From Planctomycetaceae bacterium (GTDB lineage: Bacteria; Planctomycetota; Planctomycetia; Pirellulales; UBA1268), in assembly GCA_947449135.1 (NCBI GenBank), contig CANFQO010000035.1, forward strand, positions 1 through 33,089: a DNA stretch of 33,089 bases. Direction: 5' to 3'. The notes beneath the pieces are model-generated. The model worked only from the letters and a program-made list of their open reading frames with translations, was not told where the DNA came from and made no database searches. The position numbers were made by a program, and so were the translations under genes. Position 1 is the first letter of the stretch. Every line of letters starts with the position of its first letter. Below, one piece after another: positions 15,933 through 23,833 of the stretch.

Positions 15933-17161
15933 GCGACACATCCCTGCGTCCCACCGAGCCCACGCCAGTGGGCCCCACACCGCCGGGGCCGTGGCCGCCC
16001 ATGTCGCAGCTCGCGAACTGGTCGCAGACACTCCCCGAATTGCTCGGGATGCCCGCCGGCGCCGGCTATCAGCCCTCGGCGCTCGCGAGGCAACTGCTCG
16101 TGATCGTGCTCTACGTGGCCGCCGCCCGGCTGATGATGCTCGATCCCTGGTTCACCAGTGACACCTTCACCTGGCGGCAGTCGAGCGTGATCACGCTGCT
16201 GGGCCTGCTGATGGTGTCGGCCATCGCCTTCGAGTGGCATCTGCTGGGAGTGTCGAAGGGGCTCAACCTCGTGGGGCAGATCGTGCTGGCCTATCCCTTC
16301 ACGCTGTTCACCGCCCGATTGCTGGGGCGTCCGTGGCATCAGGCCGACACCGGCGGTGTGATCGGTGCACTCTTCGCGGCGGTGCGGGCGGCGAGTGGCT
16401 TTCTGGGGGTGAACAGCTTCATTCCCACCTGGATTGCCGACGCACTTTCGAGCCCAGGCACGGCCATCGTGCTCTTGGCACTCTGTGTGGTCACGTCGGT
16501 CGGCGGCACCGCGGCCACGCGCATGGGGCTCACGGCCGGCCTCTTCTTCCTGCCGCTGGCCGTCGCGTTCAGCCAGACGCCGGTGCCGAGCCTGCCCTTC
16601 CTTGGTGGGCTGGCCACGATGCTGTTCGGCATGGCGTTGCAATACCGCGACGTCGACAAATACCACCGCGACAAGGAAATCCTTCGCCGGCTACGTCACG
16701 TCACCGACGAACTGGAGCGACGCAGTTGCCTGCGGCTCGTAACCCGCACCTGGGCCGATGGCCGCCTCGGCGAACAGACGGCAGAAGGACTCGTGCGGCA
16801 GACCTATGAACACGTCCCCGGCGTCGACGCTGCTGCCGTCCGCGAGATCACCCGGGCGATCACGCACGATCTCGTCACCACCCACGGTCTCTTGCAGGTG
16901 CGCCATGACTCGGAGGGGATCTTTCTCGTGCCACCGCCGGCCCTCGAATTCGAGGCCGACGTGCTTGAGCAGATCGCCCGACTGCCGCGGATGGTGATCG
17001 TGTTTCTGCTGGCGACGTGCTGGGTTTTGCTGCCCTTCGACTTCGTCCCTGATGCCATCCCACTGGTGGGTGCGGTGGACGACGTAATCGTGATGACACT
17101 GGCCGGCTGGCCGCTGGCCCGGCTGCTCGAACAGCGAATCGACCGCCGCCGCTATCGTTAG
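15929..17161 (+). CDS. polytopic membrane protein ending in a DUF1232/YkvA segment
   Basis: 410 residues, starting at the ATG at 15929 inside the stop of the previous gene. A Pro-rich N-terminus is followed by several hydrophobic helices (about residues 52-71, 86-103, 112-132, 145-160, 176-192, 202-216 and 224-238), then a soluble region of about 110 residues (240-350). The last ~50 residues carry the DUF1232 (YkvA) hallmark LLPFDFVPDAIPLVGAVDDVIV. The middle part, with an acidic helix pair and LTTHGLLQV, resembles the TerB-like/DUF533 soluble segments in having two acidic helices, but I do not assert that. Fusion of a multi-spanning part to DUF1232 is not the usual stand-alone YkvA form. The 3' end overlaps the convergent gene by four bases. 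Confidence 0.7.
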   Translation: MSDTSLRPTEPTPVGPTPPGPWPPMSQLANWSQTLPELLGMPAGAGYQPSALARQLLVIVLYVAAARLMMLDPWFTSDTFTWRQSSVITLLGLLMVSAIAFEWHLLGVSKGLNLVGQIVLAYPFTLFTARLLGRPWHQADTGGVIGALFAAVRAASGFLGVNSFIPTWIADALSSPGTAIVLLALCVVTSVGGTAATRMGLTAGLFFLPLAVAFSQTPVPSLPFLGGLATMLFGMALQYRDVDKYHRDKEILRRLRHVTDELERRSCLRLVTRTWADGRLGEQTAEGLVRQTYEHVPGVDAAAVREITRAITHDLVTTHGLLQVRHDSEGIFLVPPPALEFEADVLEQIARLPRMVIVFLLATCWVLLPFDFVPDAIPLVGAVDDVIVMTLAGWPLARLLEQRIDRRRYR

Positions 17162-18498
17162 CGCGGTGTCGATGAGTCCGTGGGACTTGCATCCAAGGCA
17201 AGGAGCCGGCCGACGCTGCGGAAAAACATCCGGCCGCCAGCGACGGCTGGCGTGGCACGACACGGCTCACCCAGTGGCGTTCGCCCCAGCACCTCGAAGG
17301 CATCGCCGTCGGCGATCACCACCACTTCCCCCTCGGCCGACACGTTGATCACGGTGCCGCCCACCACGATTGGCGACGCCGAAAAAACGCCCCCCACGCG
17401 GCCCCGCCAGAGCACCGTCCCGTCCGTCGCGTTGACGCAGGTCACCACGCCGCGATCGCCCCAGAGATAGAGCCGTTCTCCCGAACAGACCGGCGTGGGG
17501 ACGTAGGGGGCGACGCTCCGGTCGAGCTGGTAGACGATCTCGGGTTCAAAGGGAGGTCGAGCTGCACGGCCATCAGCCGGGCCGCCAGGAGCTCCGGCGG
17601 GGAGTTTCACCGCCACGAGCGTGTTGTCACCACCACCCTCGCCGCAGGTGCCGACCACATTCGGTCCTGCCATCACCGGCGACGACACGGTCCGCATGGG
17701 AAAACATTTCCGCTCCCACAGCACCAGGCCCGTGACTGGATCGACGCCCGTCAGACCGTGGGCATTGCTCGCCAGTACGACGACCGCATTGCCTCCCTGC
17801 ACCGGATCGGATGGCTCGATCACCAGCGGAGTCGAATAAGCCGTTCGCGCGGTGAGCCGCGGCAGCCGCCAGAGCTCGCGGCCGGTCTTCGTATCGAGCG
17901 CCACGACGAGGCTCATGCCGTCGTGGTCGATCGGGATGATCAGGCGATCGCGCCACACGGAGGCAGAGCCCCCGAAGCCGTGCTCACTCTCGAAGGGACC
18001 GAGATCGACATGCCAGAGCGGCTCACCGTCGTGGGAAAATGCCTCGGCCCGAAGTTGCTCACGGCTGCTCCAGAGCCAGTAGACGCCCGTCTCGTCGACG
18101 GTCACCGAGCCGGAAGCTGAACTATTCTGGACGTGGTGCGGATCGATCTGGCCGGGAATCTCCCGTTGCCAGAGCAGCCGGCCATCGTTCGTCGCATGGC
18201 AGGAGACAAATCGCTTCGCCGCCGACTCGTCGGCGCTGGCCGTATAGATCCCCTGGCGCCACACCACCGGAGAGGCATGCCCGTGTCCGGGAAGGGCCAC
18301 CGTCCATGCCCAGTCCTCATCGGTCCACTGGTGCGGAAACCGCTGCGTGCCTCCGGCACCGGCACACGCCTCTCCGCGCCACCGCGGCCAATCGGTCGGA
18401 CCTGTCACACCGCTTTCAGCGGCGGAGGACACGGTAAACACCAAGGCCGACAGGGCGATGCCCCATGGCAGACAACGGCGGCAGAATGGCAGGAGCAT
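17158..18498 (-). CDS. second secreted PQQ-like beta-propeller protein
   Basis: 446 residues from the ATG at 18496-18498; an upstream in-frame extension to 18588 lacks signal-like character. The N-terminus has a signal peptide (LPWGIALSALVFTVSSAAE) and then the WPRWRGEACAG motif. Propeller blades are visible as repeated 'strand-turn-strand, Trp' units: ATNDGRLLWQRE, ALDTKTGRELWRLP, DPVTGLVLWERK and NATDGTVLWRGR. No catalytic quinoprotein residues are seen. It is a relative of the protein at 11743-13086 but diverged, with an inserted Gly/Ala/Pro region near residue 300. The stop overlaps that of the + membrane-protein gene (TTAG), so the two genes are convergent with no room for a terminator. 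Confidence 0.85.
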   Translation of the reverse strand: MLLPFCRRCLPWGIALSALVFTVSSAAESGVTGPTDWPRWRGEACAGAGGTQRFPHQWTDEDWAWTVALPGHGHASPVVWRQGIYTASADESAAKRFVSCHATNDGRLLWQREIPGQIDPHHVQNSSASGSVTVDETGVYWLWSSREQLRAEAFSHDGEPLWHVDLGPFESEHGFGGSASVWRDRLIIPIDHDGMSLVVALDTKTGRELWRLPRLTARTAYSTPLVIEPSDPVQGGNAVVVLASNAHGLTGVDPVTGLVLWERKCFPMRTVSSPVMAGPNVVGTCGEGGGDNTLVAVKLPAGAPGGPADGRAARPPFEPEIVYQLDRSVAPYVPTPVCSGERLYLWGDRGVVTCVNATDGTVLWRGRVGGVFSASPIVVGGTVINVSAEGEVVVIADGDAFEVLGRTPLGEPCRATPAVAGGRMFFRSVGRLLALDASPTDSSTPR

Positions 18499-18519
18499 AA
18501 ACCGAATTATGGCATCTCT

Positions 18520-18540
18520 CTGCCAATCAAGCTGCCAATC
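18520..18540 (+). repeat. two CTGCCAATC direct repeats, 12-bp period
   Basis: CTGCCAATC occurs at 18520-18528 and 18532-18540 in the divergent gap between the propeller gene on - and cheA on +. It lies 22-42 bases upstream of the propeller start and could be an operator; this is positional inference only. Confidence 0.4.
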
Positions 18541-18652
18541 GTAGGCTCTTTCTGTCGATTTCCAGCCCCTCTGGCCCCCCGGTGGCACGAGAGGAATCGA
18601 CGCCGGCCCGGACCGTCAGGGGCCTATTTTGGGGTGTATGCTTCAGGGTGAG

Positions 18653-18698
18653 GGCCGCCTGTCCGGCGGCCGTTGCCGTCCCGTTGCCGGGCCCGGCA
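18653..18698 (+). promoter_or_regulatory. GC-rich hairpin and perfect 14-bp palindrome in the cheA leader
   Basis: GGCCGCC at 18653-18659 pairs perfectly with GGCGGCC at 18665-18671 around a five-base loop. At 18685-18698 TGCCGGGCCCGGCA is a perfect palindrome. Both lie 30-75 bases before the cheA start. They could be an operator for a dimeric regulator, a structured 5' leader, or both. No T-run follows, so an intrinsic terminator is unlikely. Confidence 0.5.
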
Positions 18699-18728
18699 TG
18701 AGATACGCCACGGCGAGGATGGCTGGGG

Positions 18729-21116
18729 ATGAGCGACAACCGCGAATTTGTCGAGGAATTTCTCGTCGAATCGGGCGAGTGCCTCGATCAGCTCGACCGC
18801 GACCTGATCGCGCTGGAGGAACACCCAGACGATCCACAGCGGCTGGCGAGCATTTTTCGCACGGTCCACACGATCAAGGGCAACAGCGGGTTCTTTGGCT
18901 TCTCCAAACTCGGTGCGCTGACGCATAGTGGTGAGCACCTGCTCGGCAAACTCCGGGACGGCAAGATCCGTCTCGACGATCGGGTTTCCGGGTCGCTTTA
19001 TTCCATGATCGATGCCGTGCGGTCGATTCTCCAGGCGATCGAGCAGACCGGTGTCGAGGGGGAGCAGGATTTCCGGGAACTCTCGCAGACCCTCACCGCC
19101 GTGGCTGCCCAAGACGCCGCGGAGGTGGAGTCGGAGTCGGAGCCAGTGGTAGTTCCAGAAGCGTCTGCCGTGACAGATCCGCTTCCGCCAGCGGCCACGC
19201 CACCCGCCCCGCAGCCATCCGCCCCAACTGCCGTCGCCCCCGCGAGCAGTATCGCGCCGGCGGTCGCACCAACGCCCGTTCCCACGCTGCCGATCGCAAC
19301 CGTGCCGAAGGCCTCCATTCCGGCCGTGGAATCGCCGAAGCCTGCCGCCCTGATGCCGTCATCGGAGACGTCCATCCGAGTCGACGTCGGACTGCTCGCC
19401 TCCATCCTCGATCTGGTAGGCGAACTCGTCCTCGCCCGCAACGAACTCCGCACCATCGAATCCACCAACCCCGCCCTTGAAGGCGTGATCCACCGGATCA
19501 ACACCGTCACCAACTCGCTGCAGGAAGCGGCGGTCAAGACACGGATGCAGCCGATCGAGCATGTCTTCAGCAAGTTTCCCCGGACCGTACGGGATCTGGC
19601 CGTCTCCTGCGGCCGGGAAGTTCAGCTCGTCATCGACGGTGCCGATACCGAACTCGACCGCACCCTGATCGAAAGCATTCGCGATCCACTCACCCATCTC
19701 GTGCGAAACGCCGTTGACCACGGCATTGAGCCGCCGGCTGAACGCGAGTCGAAGGGCAAGCCGCGTGCCGGGCGGCTCCTGCTGCGAGCCTTTCACGAGA
19801 GTGGACAGGTGACGATCGAGGTGAAGGACGACGGGGCTGGCATTCCCGTGGAGGCGGTGCGTGCCAAGGCCGTTGCCCGTGGGCTCGTCGATGCCGATAC
19901 CGCCGCCCTGCTCCCCGCCGACCGCGTGCTCCAGTTCATCTTTGAGCCCGGCTTCTCCACGGCCGCCCAGGTGACGAGCGTTTCGGGCCGTGGCGTCGGC
20001 ATGGACGTCGTGAAGACGAATATCGAGGCGATCGGCGGCACCGTCGACATCGCCAGCCAACCGGGCCTTGGCACGACAGTGCGGGTCCGCGTGCCGCTGA
20101 CGCTGGCCATCATCCCGGCGCTTGTCGTGCGGTGCGGATCAGAACGGTTCGCTCTCCCGCAGGCTGCTGTTGGCGAACTGGTCTCCCTGCGGACTGACGG
20201 CGGGCCACGAATTGAAGGCCTCGCCGGATCGGCTGTGATCCGGGTGCGTGGTCGCCTCGTGCCGGTGATCTTTCTGGACGAATTCCTGGGCTTGAGATCC
20301 ACCACTGCGGCCCGGGAGAACGGGACCGTCGTTCTCGTGCGGGTCGATGACCATGAGCTTGGGCTGGTCGTCGATGGCACACAGACCGGCAGCCTTCCCA
20401 CAGACGACGCCTCGCGGCAGCCAGGCACTTCCGTCATGATCACGGAGGCTGCCAGCCTCTCGACGATTGTCGTCAAGCCGATCGGCAGCCTGCTGGCACA
20501 ACTCGGCATCTATTCAGGCGCCACCGTGCTCGGCGATGGCGGCGTGGTGCTGATCCTTGACCTCCGCGGGATCCTGCGGGCCGCCGATCTGCCGGCCATT
20601 GAACGCCGCGTCGAATCAGTCGCGGAACAGACGATGGACGCCACGGACAGCTATCTCGTCTGCCGCACCGTCGCCGGTCGCCGGATCGCCGTGCCCATCG
20701 AACTTGTGGTACGTCTCGAAAAATTTGCCTCAGCGGACCTGCAGACAGCGGCTGGAAAACGCCTGGTGCGTCGGGGCGACGGCTACACTCCCGTGGTCGA
20801 TGCCGACAGCCTGCTCGGCGCGCCGTCAGCCCCCGTAGGGTCGGCCGGAGATGCGGACGACGGCACGATCAATCTGGTCGTGCTCGACGACCGCTGCGGC
20901 GGGATCGGTGTCGCGGTGCGGCAGATTCTCGATGTCGCAGCGGCGGAATCGATGCTGCAATCGACACTGGCTGCCGCTGGCGTGGCAGGCACGCTGGCCG
21001 TCGGCGGCCTCGCCACGGAAGTGCTTGATCTGACTGCACTGGCGGCAGCGCCCAAAACGCTCCCTGCCGTCGGTGGGTCCCACGCCTGGTATCCCTCCGC
21101 CGACTCCCTCTCGTGA
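18729..21116 (+). CDS. cheA: chemotaxis-type histidine kinase CheA, no P2 domain, two CheW-like domains
   Basis: 795 residues. Order of parts: HPt (1-105) with the phospho-accepting His47 in FRTVHTIKGNSGFF; a Pro/Ala-rich linker (about 130-212); dimerisation P3 (216-275); a HATPase_c domain (about 290-457) with N-box LTHLVRNAVDHGIEPP and G-boxes DDGAGIP and SGRGVGMDVV; a CheW-like regulatory domain (460-620); and a second, more diverged CheW-like domain (about 640-775, beginning SYLVCRTVAGRRIAVPI). No P2 response-regulator-binding domain is visible between HPt and P3. It autophosphorylates under receptor control and passes the phosphate to receivers. It is the first gene of the operon cheA-cheW-mcp-cheB-cheR, and its TGA overlaps the earliest start of cheW. 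Confidence 0.95.
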   Translation: MSDNREFVEEFLVESGECLDQLDRDLIALEEHPDDPQRLASIFRTVHTIKGNSGFFGFSKLGALTHSGEHLLGKLRDGKIRLDDRVSGSLYSMIDAVRSILQAIEQTGVEGEQDFRELSQTLTAVAAQDAAEVESESEPVVVPEASAVTDPLPPAATPPAPQPSAPTAVAPASSIAPAVAPTPVPTLPIATVPKASIPAVESPKPAALMPSSETSIRVDVGLLASILDLVGELVLARNELRTIESTNPALEGVIHRINTVTNSLQEAAVKTRMQPIEHVFSKFPRTVRDLAVSCGREVQLVIDGADTELDRTLIESIRDPLTHLVRNAVDHGIEPPAERESKGKPRAGRLLLRAFHESGQVTIEVKDDGAGIPVEAVRAKAVARGLVDADTAALLPADRVLQFIFEPGFSTAAQVTSVSGRGVGMDVVKTNIEAIGGTVDIASQPGLGTTVRVRVPLTLAIIPALVVRCGSERFALPQAAVGELVSLRTDGGPRIEGLAGSAVIRVRGRLVPVIFLDEFLGLRSTTAARENGTVVLVRVDDHELGLVVDGTQTGSLPTDDASRQPGTSVMITEAASLSTIVVKPIGSLLAQLGIYSGATVLGDGGVVLILDLRGILRAADLPAIERRVESVAEQTMDATDSYLVCRTVAGRRIAVPIELVVRLEKFASADLQTAAGKRLVRRGDGYTPVVDADSLLGAPSAPVGSAGDADDGTINLVVLDDRCGGIGVAVRQILDVAAAESMLQSTLAAAGVAGTLAVGGLATEVLDLTALAAAPKTLPAVGGSHAWYPSADSLS

Positions 21117-21127
21117 TCGCCCACGTC

Positions 21128-21619
21128 ATGGCCGACATCCAACGCGATACCCGCCACTGCTGTTTTCTCGTCGGTGGAGACTGCTTCGCCGTCTCGTCGA
21201 CGGGCGTGACGGAGGTGTTGCGTGACGGGAGAATCACCCGCGTGCCGCACGCGGCGGAGGCCGTGATCGGCCTCCTCCATCTCCGGGGCCGGATCGTGCC
21301 GGTGATTGACATGCGGCGACGGCTCGGTGTGATCGGCACGGCGTCGACTGCCAGCCGCACGCACCTCGTGATCCGCCTCCACGACGACTGGTACAGCCTG
21401 CTCGTCGACGAAATGCTCGATGTGATCGAGGTGGCGGAACATCAGATCGAACACCCATCCAAGCCATCCGCCGACACAGCAAACGATGCCGTCACCGGCG
21501 TATTCGCCGATGACGGCAGGCTCGTCTATTTTCTCGATCCGCAGCGGATCGTACAGCCACTAGCCCGACAGCGTGAGCAGTTTCTCCAACGACAGGGAGC
21601 CCCGCATGGCACCGTATGA
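21128..21619 (+). CDS. cheW: CheW coupling protein
   Basis: 163 residues from the ATG at 21128; a GTG at 21113 overlapping the cheA stop would add five residues. A single CheW domain is seen: strand [21 protein letters not shown], then the conserved block [22 protein letters not shown] and the second beta-barrel half [24 protein letters not shown]. It links CheA to the receptor in a signalling array. The C-terminal tail is slightly longer than the compact form. Its last 14 bases overlap the start of the receptor gene, implying coupled translation. Confidence 0.93.
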   Translation: MADIQRDTRHCCFLVGGDCFAVSSTGVTEVLRDGRITRVPHAAEAVIGLLHLRGRIVPVIDMRRRLGVIGTASTASRTHLVIRLHDDWYSLLVDEMLDVIEVAEHQIEHPSKPSADTANDAVTGVFADDGRLVYFLDPQRIVQPLARQREQFLQRQGAPHGTV

Positions 21620-23777
21620 CATTGACTCCACGACCCTTGACGGCACACGGCGCGCGGCCGTTGGAGGCTGGCGTGCGCTGCTCAGCAACAGGCTGCTGCT
21701 GGCGCTGCTGGCCGTCTCGTTGATCCCGCTGGCATTGATGGGGATTGCCACCTATCGATCGGCGGCGAACGCGTTGACTGCCGAGGCGTTCGCAAAGCTG
21801 GAGACCGTCCGCACGATTACCGCCAAGTCTGTCGAACGCTATTTCCTGACGCTGCACAATGAAATTCGGGTGCTTTCCGAGGACCGCATGACGATCGATG
21901 CCTGCAAGCAATTCCAGGCCGCCTTCACCACCGTTCTTGCCGACAACACCGCCGACGACAAGGCGGTAGCCCGAGCCCGTCGGGAACTCGACTCGTATTA
22001 CGTCGGCGAATTTGCCACGGACTACCGGCAGCGATCTGGAAGCGATCCGGTGACCCAGCCATACGCCGAGGCTCTCGACGATACAGCCGCATACCTCCAG
22101 AACCTCTATATCCGCAACAACGAACACCCCATCGGCTCCAAGCTTCTGCTCGACGCGGCTGACGACCAGTCGGCCTACTCGAAGGTGCATGCGACCTTCC
22201 ACCCGCTGTTTCGTAGCATTCTCCAGAAATATGGCCTCGCCGACGTGTTTCTGATCGACGCCGAAACGGGCCGCATCCTGTATACGGTGCACAAGGAGCC
22301 CGACTTCGCCAACTCGCTCCGGACAGGTCCACTCGTGGGCACCAGCCTGTCGGCTGCCTTCCTCGAGGCAGTCGGCAGTGGTCGCCGGGATGCGGTGGCC
22401 TACGGGCCATTCGCCCGCTACTTCCCCTCCTGCATGCAGCCGGCCAGCTTCCTCGCAGTGCCGCTGTTCGACGGCCGACAATTGGTCGGTGTTGTCGCCT
22501 TCCAAATCCCGATCGATCGGGCCAACGAGATCATCGGCGAAACAACAGGCATGGGAACGACCGGTGAAACCTACGCCATCGGTCCCGACCGGATGTTTCG
22601 CAGCAACTCACGGTTTGCCAGTGAGCTGGGTGTCGCCACCACCATCATCGATCCAAAACTCAAGGTGAATACCGCGCCGGTCAAAAACGCCCTCGACGAG
22701 GGCGGGTCGGGAACAGCCCTCAATATCGACTACCGTAACAAGGCCGTGCTCTCCTCGTGGTGTCCGGTGACGATTCACCGGGACGAAGGTTCCGAACGGG
22801 GCACTGTTCGCTGGGCACTGATCTCTGAAATCGACGAGTCTGAGGTGATGGCCCCGATCCATCGGCTACGGAATTTCGCCCTCACCATCTTCGGCCTGAC
22901 GACAGCGGGCGTGCTGCTCGTGTCATCCGGCATCGCCCGCCGTCTCACGCGGGAATCAAACCGTCAGGCGGCCCTCGTCAGCGGCATCGTCGACAACACG
23001 CATGCGTTGGCCAGTTCCTCCGAAGAACTGACGAGCGTGAGCCAGCAGATGAGCGCGGCAGCGGAGGAGACCACGGCACAGGCAAACCTCGTCTCGGCCG
23101 CGGCGGAGCAGGTCAGCAGCAACGCCAGCACGGTGTCGGGATCGATCGAGAATCTCGTGTCGAGCATCCACGAAATCGCCAAGAGCGCTCAGGATGCCGC
23201 CTCGGTTGCGAAGCAGGCGGTCGATCTGGCGGGCACCGCATCGACAACGATGGACGCCCTTGGCCGTTCCAGCGCCGAGATCGGCAAGGTCGTGAAGGTG
23301 ATCACGTCGATCGCCGAGCAGACGAACCTCCTCGCCCTCAACGCCACGATCGAGGCCGCGCGGGCTGGGGAAGCCGGTCGTGGGTTCGCCGTGGTCGCCA
23401 ACGAGGTGAAGGATCTTGCCCGTGAAACCGCCCGTGCCACGGAGGACATCGGTGCCAAGATCGAGGCCATGCAGAGCGATACGCAGCGGGCCGTGTCGGA
23501 CATTGGCGGCATCCGCGACGTCATCGAGTCGATCGACGCGCTGCAGACGCGGATCGCGGCGGCCGTCGAGGAACAGTCGGTGACCACCAGCGAGATCAGC
23601 CGTAACATCGGCGAGGCGACCACGGGCTCGTCCGAAATCGCCGAAAACATCATGCAGGTGGCACAGGCCGCTCAGAGCACTGCCGAGGGAGCCTCCAATA
23701 CACAGGTTTCCTCACAGGAACTCTCCCGGATGGCGCAGGCGTTGCAGCGGCTGGTCGACGAATACCGGCGGTCCTGA
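21606..23777 (+). CDS. methyl-accepting chemotaxis-type receptor, dCache-like sensor, no HAMP domain
   Basis: 723 residues from the ATG at 21606, which has AGGGAG eight bases upstream. Transmembrane helix 1 is at about 29-48 and helix 2 near 430-450 ([21 protein letters not shown]). About 380 residues between them look like a double Cache sensor (including [20 protein letters not shown] and [15 protein letters not shown]). After helix 2 only ~10 residues ([10 protein letters not shown]) precede the signalling coiled coil. The two arms of that coiled coil, ~130 residues before and ~138 after the tip ([19 protein letters not shown]), are nearly equal, so no HAMP domain fits. The C-terminus (DEYRRS) lacks an NWETF-type CheR/CheB tether. 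It should detect a small periplasmic ligand and control CheA. Confidence 0.93.
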   Translation: MAPYDIDSTTLDGTRRAAVGGWRALLSNRLLLALLAVSLIPLALMGIATYRSAANALTAEAFAKLETVRTITAKSVERYFLTLHNEIRVLSEDRMTIDACKQFQAAFTTVLADNTADDKAVARARRELDSYYVGEFATDYRQRSGSDPVTQPYAEALDDTAAYLQNLYIRNNEHPIGSKLLLDAADDQSAYSKVHATFHPLFRSILQKYGLADVFLIDAETGRILYTVHKEPDFANSLRTGPLVGTSLSAAFLEAVGSGRRDAVAYGPFARYFPSCMQPASFLAVPLFDGRQLVGVVAFQIPIDRANEIIGETTGMGTTGETYAIGPDRMFRSNSRFASELGVATTIIDPKLKVNTAPVKNALDEGGSGTALNIDYRNKAVLSSWCPVTIHRDEGSERGTVRWALISEIDESEVMAPIHRLRNFALTIFGLTTAGVLLVSSGIARRLTRESNRQAALVSGIVDNTHALASSSEELTSVSQQMSAAAEETTAQANLVSAAAEQVSSNASTVSGSIENLVSSIHEIAKSAQDAASVAKQAVDLAGTASTTMDALGRSSAEIGKVVKVITSIAEQTNLLALNATIEAARAGEAGRGFAVVANEVKDLARETARATEDIGAKIEAMQSDTQRAVSDIGGIRDVIESIDALQTRIAAAVEEQSVTTSEISRNIGEATTGSSEIAENIMQVAQAAQSTAEGASNTQVSSQELSRMAQALQRLVDEYRRS

Positions 23778-23781
23778 CGGG

Positions 23782-23821
23782 CTGACGGTCACACTGGCCG
23801 TCATACTGACGGTCACACTGG
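23782..23821 (+). repeat. direct repeat of 16 bases at 24-bp period before cheB
   Basis: CTGACGGTCACACTGG occurs at 23782-23797 and again at 23806-23821, with CCGTCATA between. The second copy runs into the Shine-Dalgarno GGAGG (23821-23825) of the CheB-fusion gene. The gap between mcp and cheB is thus almost wholly repeat, and looks like a short recent duplication or a paired regulatory site. Confidence 0.7.
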
Positions 23822-23833
23822 GAGGTTGCGGAC

